Program-made: the position numbers and the translations under genes
Notes under the pieces: model-generated
What the model was told of the DNA's origin: nothing
Database searches by the model: none
The model's input: only the letters and a program-made list of their open reading frames with translations
From: VBAS01 sp963773465
GTDB taxonomy: Bacteria > Bacteroidota > Bacteroidia > Chitinophagales > Chitinophagaceae
Length of the DNA: 64,000 nucleotides
Direction of reading: 5' to 3'
Assembly (NCBI GenBank): GCA_963773465.1
Contig: CAVZBF010000001.1
Span: forward strand, 1,860,001 to 1,924,000
Shown: piece after piece, positions 10,981 through 19,218 of the stretch
How the letters are laid out: each line of letters starts with the position of its first letter
How positions within the stretch are numbered: position 1 is the first letter of the stretch

Positions 10981-11128
10981 AATTAAAATATTGCGGGAAA
11001 ATAAGAAAAAACAGCCATTACCTGCTAAGGGTGACAATAATCATTTTGCCAGCACCCGTTTGGTGATAATTTTGAGATTCAGCTTATGTCAGCTCTTTTT
11101 CATTAATTTTAGTTTTAAACAAATAACT

Positions 11129-11689
11129 ATGGCATTTATAATTTTTATTGTTATCATAATTGCACTTGTTCTGTGGCTTGTCAGTCTTTACAACCGGCTT
11201 GTAAGTTTGCGCAATCGCAGGCAAAATGCTTTTGCTGATATTGATGTGCAGCTTCGGCAAAGACACGATCTTGTGCCGCAACTGGTAGAAACTGTAAAAG
11301 GGTATGCAAGTCATGAACGTGGCGTGCTGACCCAGGTGACTGAAGCAAGAACGGCGGCAATGGCTGCAAGAACAATTGATGATAAAATTGTAGCAGAACA
11401 GCAACTGACTTCTGCATTGCAGGGTTTGAAAGTACAGGTGGAAGCCTATCCTGATCTGAAAGCGAATCAGAACTTTTTGCAATTACAGGAAGAATTGAGC
11501 GATATCGAAAATAAATTGGCTGCATCGAGAAGGTTCTTCAATGGCGCTACTACTGAATACAATAATGCAGTGGAAACATTTCCTTCAAATCTTATTGCCA
11601 GCAATTTTGATTTCAAACGTGAGATCATGTTTGATCTTGGCACAGAAGGAAGGACAAGAATGGAAGAGCCGCCGAGTATTAAATTTTAG
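11129..11689 (+). CDS. LemA family protein
   Basis: 187 residues starting at MAFIIFIVIIIALVLWLVSLYNRL, one N-terminal membrane anchor, then the coiled-coil LemA domain with its NRRQNAFADIDVQLRQRHDLV signature split across the short linker, and ending FDFKREIMFDLGTEGRTRMEEPPSIKF. LemA proteins are often encoded next to an M48 protease, and one follows here 41 bases downstream. The frame is open upstream to 10931, but the ATG at 11129 begins the family's conserved start. Diverges from the acylase gene across about 148 bases. Role unknown. Confidence 0.92.
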   Translation: MAFIIFIVIIIALVLWLVSLYNRLVSLRNRRQNAFADIDVQLRQRHDLVPQLVETVKGYASHERGVLTQVTEARTAAMAARTIDDKIVAEQQLTSALQGLKVQVEAYPDLKANQNFLQLQEELSDIENKLAASRRFFNGATTEYNNAVETFPSNLIASNFDFKREIMFDLGTEGRTRMEEPPSIKF

Positions 11690-11707
11690 TCCCGATAGTT
11701 ATCGGGA
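11690..11707. repeat. Palindromic repeat TCCCGATAGTTATCGGGA
   Basis: A near-perfect 18-base palindrome that begins at the last base of the LemA stop region and lies between lemA and the M48 gene. The same motif recurs at 19191, 24021, 26117 and 39929. It may act as an RNA hairpin between the two genes. Confidence 0.75.
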
Positions 11708-11730
11708 TATGATTCACATTTGAGAATTTG

Positions 11731-12699
11731 ATGAAATACACCGGACTACACGAGCAGGTACGAAAGAATAATTTTAATTCAACACTACTTCTTATAGCAT
11801 TCCCGGCATTATTGCTGGGAATGTTTTATGTCATCATTTATTTTATTGCAAAAGATAATGCTTCAGAATATCCCGGTGAGAATTACCCTGTTTCTACTGA
11901 TCACAATACAATGTTTTTTTCTGCTGCCCCATTTATTCTTATAGCTGTGGGCATTTGGTTTTTGATCGCATGGGCCGGACATGCAACGTTTATTCGATTA
12001 GCTACCGGCGCAAAGCCATTGGAAAGAAAAGAAAACAAAAGAGTTTATAACCTTGTGGAAAATCTATGCATTTCAAAAGGCATGAAAACGCCGGCGATAA
12101 ATATAATTGACGATGATTCGCTGAATGCTTTTGCAAGCGGGATCGATGAAAAAAGCTACACGGTTACTTTATCAAGAGGCATCATTAATAAATTAAATGA
12201 TGACGAACTGGAAGGCGTGATCGCTCATGAGCTTTCTCATATCCGCAATCGTGATGTAAGACTTTTAATTATCTCGATCATATTCGTTGGCATTTTTGCT
12301 TTTTTGGCTGAAATGGCATTTCGCAGTATCCGTTTTGCAGGTCGTGGTAAACGAGACAGCAAAGGAAGCGGGGCTATTGTACTTATTGCAATTGTGGTAA
12401 CTGCTGTTGCTTATTTCATTTCTATTTTACTCAGGTTTGGCATTAGCCGTAAAAGAGAATACCTGGCCGATGCCGGTGCTGCTGAAATGACAAAAAAACC
12501 TTATGCACTAGCCAGCGCATTAAAAAAAATATCGTCTGATCCTTATATTGAAGCAGTAGAAAACCGGGATGTTGCACAATTATTCACAGAAAACCCCACG
12601 CCTTCTACACATAAGTCCGCTTCGTGGGATAATTTATTTGCTACACATCCGCCGATCGGGAAGAGGATTGAATTGCTGGAGCAGTTCAGCCCCCTCTAA
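11731..12699 (+). CDS. M48 family zinc metalloprotease (HtpX-like)
   Basis: 322 residues. Two N-terminal membrane segments (about 18-38 and 65-85), then the catalytic domain with the zinc motif HELSH (about 166-170) in VIAHELSHIRNRD, two more membrane segments (about 185-205 and 215-240), and the third-ligand region EYLADAGAAEM. This is the HtpX/M48 layout used in inner-membrane protein quality control. It follows lemA in the same direction, a common pair. The last residues SPL and the stop come from a repeat element (see 12688-12831). ATG at 11731 is preferred over the adjoining TTG at 11728. Confidence 0.9.
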   Translation: MKYTGLHEQVRKNNFNSTLLLIAFPALLLGMFYVIIYFIAKDNASEYPGENYPVSTDHNTMFFSAAPFILIAVGIWFLIAWAGHATFIRLATGAKPLERKENKRVYNLVENLCISKGMKTPAINIIDDDSLNAFASGIDEKSYTVTLSRGIINKLNDDELEGVIAHELSHIRNRDVRLLIISIIFVGIFAFLAEMAFRSIRFAGRGKRDSKGSGAIVLIAIVVTAVAYFISILLRFGISRKREYLADAGAAEMTKKPYALASALKKISSDPYIEAVENRDVAQLFTENPTPSTHKSASWDNLFATHPPIGKRIELLEQFSPL

Positions 12700-12831
12700 A
12701 TCTCCCCCAACGGGGGAGACTTGCTAACACACAAATCCGGATCAAAGTATTTTCACTTTTGGTTTTAACTTGCAAATAAGTTGAAGTGTGTGTTGGTGGT
12801 CTTCCCTTGGGGAAGGTCGGGATGGGCTTTG
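12688..12831. repeat. Imperfect inverted-repeat element overlapping the M48 stop codon
   Basis: The left end contains the perfect hairpin TCTCCCCC-AAC-GGGGGAGA (12701-12719), preceded by AGCCCCCTCTAAA, in which the TAA is the M48 stop. The right end (about 12799-12831) is an imperfect reverse complement (GTCTTCCCTTGGGGAAGG and then GGGATGGGCTT). ACACACAAA and GTGTGTGTT match inside it. It fills most of the gap before the alpha/beta hydrolase gene. Confidence 0.55.
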
Positions 12832-12873
12832 GATTGCTACTGGAGTAGTTTGTGTAAGAAAAAAGATCAACTA

Positions 12874-13902
12874 ATGAAAAGAAATTTTTTTAAGATCAGT
12901 AAATACGCCTTGCTCTTACTGCTATTATTTTTTTTAATCACGGTTTTTTATCCAAGAACCTATAAGGTTCCGCATTTTAAAACAAGAATAAGTACCCAAT
13001 ATTGGTCTTTGTCAACCGGTTCGAAAATTGGCTATACATTAATCGCAGGTAAAGGAAATAAAAAATCGATTCCAATAATTTATTTGCATGGCGGTCCAGG
13101 CGGACATATAAGTGATATGGATATTCAAAACCTAACCCCGCTTTCTGATATTGGCTATGATATTTATTTATATGATCAAACAGGTAGCGGCGAATCTGGA
13201 AAATTGAATGACATAGAAAATTATACTGTTGACAGGCATATTGAAGACCTGAAAGAAATAATAAAAAATATCGACGCAGAAAAAGTGATATTAATTGGTC
13301 AGTCATGGGGAGCTATATTCGCTGCATTATTTAGTGCTGATAACTCCAATAAAATTGAAAAAATAATTTTTACTTCTCCGGGACCTATTTATCCTATTAG
13401 CAAAAAGAGCTTAACTACCAAAATTCCTGACAGCATTCAATTACGAAATCCTTTTTTCACAAATGCACTGGGAAACAAAAAAGCAAATAATATAAGAACA
13501 AAGGCTATGAAATATTTTGCGACTAAGTTTGGAATAAAGCTGGCAACAAACAAAGAAGCCGACGAGTTTGAAACTTATCTCGATTATGAACTTAATAGAT
13601 CCACTGTATGCGATACCTCTAAAACCCCAGGGCCGGACGCAGGAAGCGGCTATTATGCTGGTATAATGACGTATAATAGTTTACTAAAAGTGCAAGATCC
13701 ACGACCGAAACTTATACAACTAAAATTTCCTGTTTTAATATTGAAAGGAGAATGTGATAATCAAAAATGGGGTTTTACAAATGAGTACAAAGAACTCTTT
13801 CAAAATAGTGAACTTGTTATAATACCTGGTGCCGGACACTTTATTTCAGTAGAAAAACCTGAACTATATTTAAAAGTTATTCAACAATTTTTAAATAAAT
13901 AA
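12874..13902 (+). CDS. Alpha/beta hydrolase, proline iminopeptidase-like (S33)
   Basis: 342 residues from MKRNFFKISKYALLLLLLFFL, a hydrophobic N-terminal anchor or signal. HGGPGG (about 72-77) is the oxyanion-hole motif of S33 peptidases. The nucleophile elbow is GQSWGA (Ser about 134), the acid is probably Asp in GECDNQK and the base His in GAGHFIS near the C-terminus. All triad members are present. The start at 12874 excludes upstream sequence that is part of the repeat element. Likely a cell-envelope hydrolase for peptides or esters; substrate unknown. Confidence 0.85.
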   Translation: MKRNFFKISKYALLLLLLFFLITVFYPRTYKVPHFKTRISTQYWSLSTGSKIGYTLIAGKGNKKSIPIIYLHGGPGGHISDMDIQNLTPLSDIGYDIYLYDQTGSGESGKLNDIENYTVDRHIEDLKEIIKNIDAEKVILIGQSWGAIFAALFSADNSNKIEKIIFTSPGPIYPISKKSLTTKIPDSIQLRNPFFTNALGNKKANNIRTKAMKYFATKFGIKLATNKEADEFETYLDYELNRSTVCDTSKTPGPDAGSGYYAGIMTYNSLLKVQDPRPKLIQLKFPVLILKGECDNQKWGFTNEYKELFQNSELVIIPGAGHFISVEKPELYLKVIQQFLNK

Positions 13903-13944
13903 AGCCGGTTGGCCGACATTTGTATTGACTTACAACCCGCCTTT

Positions 13945-14934
13945 ATGCTCCAGCCAATCGAATTAAGATCAGACCTGCCAATGGTTTTATCAAACAATGT
14001 TGTTTCCACCACAACAAAAGTTTGGAGCATTCTTGTTGCAAGCAAAAGAGGTGATATTGAAACGGTAAAAAAATTGGGCAATGAATGTCATGAATTGTTG
14101 TTTGCCCAGTATAATTATACTCCACCCATCCATTTTGCAGTTCGTGAAGGACATGTTGACCTCGTAAAATATTTATTGGCCAATGGCGCACATGATCCTA
14201 AATATAAAATTTATCCATTCCAGGAAAGTCTGCAAACCATTGCAAACGACAGGGAGTATTATGATATTGAATCCTTATTAAATGAATATGCCGCTAATTC
14301 TTCATTGCAAAAATATAAAGGTGATAATGGAGAAATTCTATACAACAGAACTGAATTGCAATTGGAGTTTCAAAATGCTGTTGATAAAAATGGTTATAGA
14401 AAAGTAGAAGCTATATTGAAAGAGCATCCTGAATTTGCAAAAGATGAAACTTATTTTTGGGGTGAAGGTATTTTGTTGTTCGCCGCCAAAGAGAACAATC
14501 ATAAGATGATGGAGCTTTTAATGAGTCACGGTGCAAAAGTTCCAAGCATTTTAAAATGGACACAGGCTTATTATTTTGAACGTTATGACAGTGCAGTTTA
14601 TCTTCTGGAAAAAGGAATGAATCCAAATACTATGAGCTGGCACCATGTTACAATTTTACATGATATGGCGCAGAAAGGAAATATCAAAAAAGCTGAATTA
14701 CTAATTAAGCATGGCGCAGAGATCGATCCTGTTGATGAAGAGTATCAGTCTACACCATTAGGCATGGCAGCAAGATGGGGACAAGTTGAGATGGTTGAAT
14801 ATTTACTTAACAAAGGGGCTGATCCAAATAAATCCGGTGCAACATGGTCGGCGCCATTAGCATGGGCACGAAAAAAAGGACATGCTGAGATTGAAAAAAT
14901 CCTTGTAAACAATAACAAATTAAATCGCAATTAA
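13945..14934 (+). CDS. Ankyrin-repeat protein
   Basis: 329 residues. Ankyrin units are visible at about 50-75 (PPIHFAVREGHVDLVKYLLANGA), about 180-205 (ILLFAAKENNHKMMELLMSHGA), about 245-270 (TILHDMAQKGNIKKAELLIKHGA) and about 280-325 (TPLGMAARWGQVEMVEYLLNKGADP split by short spacers). No signal peptide, so probably a cytosolic protein-binding module. An in-frame TTG at 13909 is an alternative start; the ATG at 13945 is preferred. Partner unknown. Confidence 0.8.
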   Translation: MLQPIELRSDLPMVLSNNVVSTTTKVWSILVASKRGDIETVKKLGNECHELLFAQYNYTPPIHFAVREGHVDLVKYLLANGAHDPKYKIYPFQESLQTIANDREYYDIESLLNEYAANSSLQKYKGDNGEILYNRTELQLEFQNAVDKNGYRKVEAILKEHPEFAKDETYFWGEGILLFAAKENNHKMMELLMSHGAKVPSILKWTQAYYFERYDSAVYLLEKGMNPNTMSWHHVTILHDMAQKGNIKKAELLIKHGAEIDPVDEEYQSTPLGMAARWGQVEMVEYLLNKGADPNKSGATWSAPLAWARKKGHAEIEKILVNNNKLNRN

Positions 14935-15010
14935 TTTAGTTAGCATATATTCGAGCAGGTAGAAAAAAAGTGTGTCAGCGCCAGGATCAACCTCCACTTA
15001 AAAACTTCAA

Positions 15011-15706
15011 ATGAGAACCGAAAAAACTATTGGTCTCCTGCTCATCCTTGGAGCAGTTGGAGTATTTATTCCGTATACAATCTTAACAATGATCTTTGAT
15101 TATCCGGATATATTACGACAGGATGCCGGTTTTATTCTTACAAAATTTCATGAAGGCGGCGCTTCATTGATTTTTATCTGGTTCCTGTTTGCTATCCTCG
15201 GCATACCTCTCATAATTGCATATGTTTTAATTGGACAAAAACTTGAAAACAAATTTTCGTTTGTACGCTGGGTTACTACCCTCGGAGTTATATCAGGCAT
15301 TGTACAAATAGTCGGATTATTGAGGTGGACATTTGTTGTACCGGTATTAGCTGACAATTTTGTAAATGCCACCAGCGAAGCCGCAAAAGAGTCGATCAAA
15401 ATTGTTTTTCAAACAATACATCAATTTGGCGGAGTTTTATTGGGAGAGCATCTTGGCCAGTTATTTACCGTTATATGGACAATCATGATAGCAACAGCAT
15501 TTAGCCGGTTACGCTTATTTCCCAAATGGATGATATGGTTTGGATATATTTCTGCAGCAATTTATTTATTAGCGCAAGCTGACCTATTTAAAACCGTTAT
15601 ACCCGGCTTTCCGGTTTGGGAGATGGCCGGATTTATTGGAAGCACACTTTGGTTGATCTGGTTAATTATTATAGGAATAAAATTCCTGAAGGTTGATATA
15701 AAATAA
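15011..15706 (+). CDS. DUF4386 family membrane protein
   Basis: 231 residues with about six hydrophobic segments (near 8-30, 50-75, 85-110, 140-165, 170-190, 205-225). The segment SGIVQIVGLLRWTFVVPVLA with the later QTIHQFGGVLLGEHLGQLF matches the DUF4386 pattern. Inner membrane, function unknown. Monocistronic by spacing. Confidence 0.75.
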   Translation: MRTEKTIGLLLILGAVGVFIPYTILTMIFDYPDILRQDAGFILTKFHEGGASLIFIWFLFAILGIPLIIAYVLIGQKLENKFSFVRWVTTLGVISGIVQIVGLLRWTFVVPVLADNFVNATSEAAKESIKIVFQTIHQFGGVLLGEHLGQLFTVIWTIMIATAFSRLRLFPKWMIWFGYISAAIYLLAQADLFKTVIPGFPVWEMAGFIGSTLWLIWLIIIGIKFLKVDIK

Positions 15707-15769
15707 TGTTGGGTAGTCGTTGAATTAAATAAGCCATCTAACTCTGAATTCCCGAAACTCGCAACTCAC

Positions 15770-15837
15770 TTCTTACTCATCATCATTGGTACAAAGAGTA
15801 TCAAATACTTCTTCTTTATTGGCGACACTGACCAATT
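15770..15837 (-). pseudogene. Degenerate duplicate of the 3' end of pcm
   Basis: Read on the minus strand this stretch gives KLVSVANKEEVFDTLCTNDDE and stop. It aligns with the pcm C-terminus KLETGAIKEEVFDNFSFVP in the same order. The flanking text (CTGAATTCCCGAAACTCG against CTGAACTCCCGACTCCG) is also shared, so the repeated unit is about 110 bases long. There is no start codon or upstream enzyme body. It is a relic of a local tandem duplication. Confidence 0.65.
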
Positions 15838-15879
15838 TAGCAGACTCCGACTCTGAACTCCCGACTCCGAACTCAGAAC

Positions 15880-16533
15880 TCACTTCTTCCCTTCCATCAT
15901 CGGTACAAAAGAAAAATTATCAAATACCTCTTCTTTAATGGCACCGGTTTCGAGTTTGGTAACACGTTTCATTTGTTGCACTTCACCGGCACCGAGTGGT
16001 AATACCATCATGCCGCCAGGTTTTAATTGCTCCATGAGTTTTGGAGGAATTTCAGGCGCAGCAGCAGTGATCAGTATTTTATCAAAAGGAGTATAGGTTG
16101 GCAGCCCTTCATATCCATCACCATAAAAAAATTTAATGTTCGGATATTTTTTCAGGTGCGAAAAAGTTTTATTCAGCTCAAATAATTTTTTTTGACGTTC
16201 AATTGTATACACCTGTGCGCCCAGTTCGGCCAGCACACATGCCTGGTAGGCGCTCCCGGTCCCGATCTCTAAAACTTTTTCAAATGGTTTTATTTGCATC
16301 AGCAAGGTCTGATATGCGACAGTATATGGCTGTGAAATAGTTTGTCCCTCTCCTATCGGGAAAGCCCTGTCTTCATAGGCTACATCATCAAATGCTGAAT
16401 CTAGAAAAAAATGACGGGGAATTTTATTGATAGCATCGAGTATCCTTTCATCAGAAATTCCTTTTTTGCGAATGCCTTCTGTTAACTTTTTCCGAAGTCC
16501 TTTGTGCCGGTATGTATCTTCTGTTGGTCGCAT
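15880..16533 (-). CDS. pcm: Protein-L-isoaspartate O-methyltransferase
   Basis: 217 residues. Methylates isoaspartyl residues with S-adenosylmethionine to start repair of aged proteins. Motifs in order: PRHFFLDSAFDDVAYEDRAFPIG split at the family's Phe-Ile-Gly loop, the substrate motif TISQPY (about 65-70), the SAM-binding EIGTGSAYQACVLA (about 89-102), YTIERQ, and ILITAAAPEIPPKLMEQL. The end is normal length. It is divergent from the oxidoreductase gene at 16680. Cytosolic. Confidence 0.93.
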   Translation of the reverse strand: MRPTEDTYRHKGLRKKLTEGIRKKGISDERILDAINKIPRHFFLDSAFDDVAYEDRAFPIGEGQTISQPYTVAYQTLLMQIKPFEKVLEIGTGSAYQACVLAELGAQVYTIERQKKLFELNKTFSHLKKYPNIKFFYGDGYEGLPTYTPFDKILITAAAPEIPPKLMEQLKPGGMMVLPLGAGEVQQMKRVTKLETGAIKEEVFDNFSFVPMMEGKK

Positions 16534-16679
16534 AGAGTTGTGAAGATAACGGCTTTGAAAATTTTTTCAACATCGTTTTTCGTTCGTACCTTTTTGCCCC
16601 ATTTTAGAAAAACAAAATTACTGCCAATGATCATATATTGGCGAAAAGACACATCATCAATTTAAAAAAAACAACCAAT

Positions 16680-17873
16680 ATGAAAAGAATCGCAATGCTT
16701 GGCTCAGGATTTATCGGCAGGTTTTATGCTGATGCGCTGCAGGGTTATCGCAGCAAAGACACAGTAGTAAGTGTTTATTCACGGCGGGAAGAATCGGCAA
16801 AAAAATTTGCACAGGATTATAATTGTGAACATTGGACGATCAATATGGAAGAATGTGTAGCACATCCCAATGTTGATGTCGTTTGTATTTCTTTACCTAA
16901 TAATTTACATGAAGCAGCGGTAATGCTTTGTTGTAAACATAATAAAGCCGTGATCACTACAAAACCATTGGGAAGAAATGGAGAAGAGGCAAAAAGAATG
17001 TTGGAAGCAGTAGAGAAAGCAGGGATATTTAACGGCTACCTTGAAGACCTTGTCTATACACCAAAATTTTTAAAAGCATTAGAAAGTGTAAAGAGTGGTG
17101 CACTAGGAAGAATTCTCTGGGCAAAGTCAAGAGAAACACATCCTGGTCCGCATAGTGATTGGTTTTGGGATATTGAGCAAGCCGGCGGTGGTTGTATTCT
17201 TGATCTCGGTTGTCATTGTGTGGAAATCTCAAGAAGCTATATTGGAAAAGATATAAAACCGGTTGAAGTAATGTGCTGGGCAGATACACAGGTAAAACCT
17301 ATCGATGCAGAAGATCATGCAATTGGTTTGGTGAAATATGAGAATGGAGCCATCGGCCAGTTTGAAGTAAGCTGGACATTCCGCGGCGGTTTGGATCTGC
17401 GTGATGAAGTGATGGGAACAGAAGGAACGATTTGGATAAATAGTTTTTTACGTACAGGTTTTGAAATGTTCACTACCGGCAAAGGAGCAGATTATGTTGC
17501 CGAGAAAGCAGAAAGTAATACAGGCTGGTTATTTCCTGTCGGTGATGAATTAAATGAACTTGGCTATAATCACATGTTCATGGATATGTTCAATGCAATG
17601 GAAAGTAATAAAGCACCGAAAGAAACTTTTTATGATGGCTACGTAGTGAATTGTGTTCTTGATGCAGCTTATCGTTCAGCAAAAACAAAACAATGGGAAC
17701 CCGTGAAGCTTGATGTGTGGAGAGGAAGAACAGGTGTGACAAAGGAAAGTCACCTGACAGAATATGATGGAGATAATTATTTAGTAAAAGAAGAAATGAC
17801 ACATTACGGAGCGAAGAAAGTGATTTTAAAAAATAAGAAGTCGGGAAAGATAACTGAGAAAGTACTTGAGTAA
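16680..17873 (+). CDS. Gfo/Idh/MocA family NAD(P)-dependent oxidoreductase
   Basis: 397 residues. The Rossmann motif MLGSGFIG lies at residues 6-13, the family EKP-type site appears as TTKPLG (about 93-98), and the C-terminal GFO/IDH domain begins around 130 with GGGCILDLGCHCVEI, whose His is the usual catalytic base position. The start at 16680 gives the nucleotide fold directly. Usual role is oxidation or reduction of sugars, inositols or related alcohols. The next two genes follow in the same direction at 29 and 9 bases, so a three-gene operon is likely. Substrate unknown. Confidence 0.88.
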   Translation: MKRIAMLGSGFIGRFYADALQGYRSKDTVVSVYSRREESAKKFAQDYNCEHWTINMEECVAHPNVDVVCISLPNNLHEAAVMLCCKHNKAVITTKPLGRNGEEAKRMLEAVEKAGIFNGYLEDLVYTPKFLKALESVKSGALGRILWAKSRETHPGPHSDWFWDIEQAGGGCILDLGCHCVEISRSYIGKDIKPVEVMCWADTQVKPIDAEDHAIGLVKYENGAIGQFEVSWTFRGGLDLRDEVMGTEGTIWINSFLRTGFEMFTTGKGADYVAEKAESNTGWLFPVGDELNELGYNHMFMDMFNAMESNKAPKETFYDGYVVNCVLDAAYRSAKTKQWEPVKLDVWRGRTGVTKESHLTEYDGDNYLVKEEMTHYGAKKVILKNKKSGKITEKVLE

Positions 17874-17902
17874 AAAAATATTCATTAATAAAACTTTATT
17901 TT

Positions 17903-18370
17903 ATGGGCGAAATGTTCTGGGGACCAGGCGTATTAACTCAAATAGAAAACCCTGGTCGTATCGTACATCAAAAACGTTGGGGTTGGGGATTGCAAGTGAG
18001 CCAGGATGCCGATAAAGCGAAGGGAGCAGACAACTGGTTTCATATACCCATTCCATGTGAAAGCCGGACACATTACACAGGCGGCACACCGGTAGAAAAA
18101 TTTATTTTCCGGGCCAAGGTGAATAAGAATGCGAGGATCAGGGCGCTTCATTTAAGAGATGGCGAGAATATTATCGTGGAGAAAAATGTAAACTATAACA
18201 ATCAGGAAGTGACTGCCGAGTTTAAAGTGCCTAAAAAATATGGATGGATCGCATTTGCCAACAATGCAAGTGGTATCACCTTATGTGTCCGGGTTGAATT
18301 TATGGCGGGGCTGCCTCGTGGAGAGGTAACTTTTCTTGGTGCCGCAGTAAAAGTTGATCCGGCAGAATAA
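17903..18370 (+). CDS. Hypothetical beta-rich protein
   Basis: 155 residues, no signal peptide or membrane segment. Alternating hydrophobic strands (EKFIFRAKVNKNARIRALHL, VTAEFKVPKKYGWIAFAN, ITLCVRVEF) suggest a beta-sandwich. I do not recognise the family. It sits 29 bases after the oxidoreductase gene and 9 bases before the methyltransferase gene, which argues for a shared transcript. Confidence 0.65.
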   Translation: MGEMFWGPGVLTQIENPGRIVHQKRWGWGLQVSQDADKAKGADNWFHIPIPCESRTHYTGGTPVEKFIFRAKVNKNARIRALHLRDGENIIVEKNVNYNNQEVTAEFKVPKKYGWIAFANNASGITLCVRVEFMAGLPRGEVTFLGAAVKVDPAE

Positions 18371-18379
18371 CATTTTAAT

Positions 18380-19180
18380 ATGGAAAAAACAGCAGCATTT
18401 GCAGGAACTATTCCCGCTAACTATGAAAGGTATCTTGGTCCTTTTCTTTTTGAGCCTTATGCGCTTGATCTTGTTTCCCGCTTACAGGATAAAAAGTATA
18501 ATGACATATTAGAAATAGCCTGTGGTACCGGCCGTGTTACCAATCATCTTGTGAGATCAGTAAAGTATGATACATTGACGGCAACCGATCTCAATCCTGA
18601 TATGATCAATATTGCAAAAGAAATTGTTCAGGACAATACTGTTAAATGGATGCCGGCAGATGCGATGGAACTTCCATTTAAGGATGGATCATTTGATCTC
18701 GTGATAATACAATTTGGAATAATGTTTTTTCCTGACAGGGAAAAAGGAATGCAGGAAGCATACCGTGTACTAAAGCCTGGCGCCAAACTTATATTCACTA
18801 CATGGAACCGCGTTGAGACAAATGAAGCCATTCATGAAGGACGCATGATCATTGAAAGTTATTTTGGTGAAGATGCACCAATATTTTACAATGTTCCTTT
18901 CTCTATGTACAATGAAAAAGGATTAATTGCTCTTGTCAGCGAAGCGGGGTTTAAAGATGTGAAAACAACATTGGTAAAAAAAGAAGGCGTTAGCGCTTCA
19001 GCAACTGATCTTGCCAAAGGGATGGTGGAAGGCAATCCTGTTTATCTTGCAATATTGGAGAAAGATCCTTCTTTGATAAATGTGATTGAAGAGCATATAC
19101 GTAAAGTGGTTGCAGAGAAATTTGGCGATAACCCGTTGAAGAGTCCGTTGGAGGCGTGGGTGGTGGAAGGAATAAAGTAA
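18380..19180 (+). CDS. Class I SAM-dependent methyltransferase (Methyltransf_11)
   Basis: 266 residues. Motif I is ILEIACGTGRVTNHL (about 43-57), the acidic end of strand 2 is ATDLNPDMI, motif II/III are PADAMELPFKDGSFDLV and AYRVLKPGAKLIFTTW. This is the ubiquinone-biosynthesis-like small-molecule methyltransferase fold. The C-terminal helical part is variable and gives no clue to the acceptor. Third gene of the putative operon starting at 16680. Confidence 0.85.
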   Translation: MEKTAAFAGTIPANYERYLGPFLFEPYALDLVSRLQDKKYNDILEIACGTGRVTNHLVRSVKYDTLTATDLNPDMINIAKEIVQDNTVKWMPADAMELPFKDGSFDLVIIQFGIMFFPDREKGMQEAYRVLKPGAKLIFTTWNRVETNEAIHEGRMIIESYFGEDAPIFYNVPFSMYNEKGLIALVSEAGFKDVKTTLVKKEGVSASATDLAKGMVEGNPVYLAILEKDPSLINVIEEHIRKVVAEKFGDNPLKSPLEAWVVEGIK

Positions 19181-19190
19181 AAAGTAAAAC

Positions 19191-19206
19191 CCCGATAATT
19201 ATCGGG
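19191..19206. repeat. Palindromic repeat CCCGATAATTATCGGG
   Basis: A perfect 16-base palindrome in the 38-base gap between the methyltransferase stop and the PQQ dehydrogenase start. Same family as the copies at 11690, 24021, 26117 and 39929. Confidence 0.75.
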
Positions 19207-19218
19207 ACAAAAGTAAAA

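Noticed and set aside
11084..11525. Long minus-strand open frames opposite lemA
   Set aside because: They are antisense shadows of a well-conserved gene and have no family-like sequence or signal.
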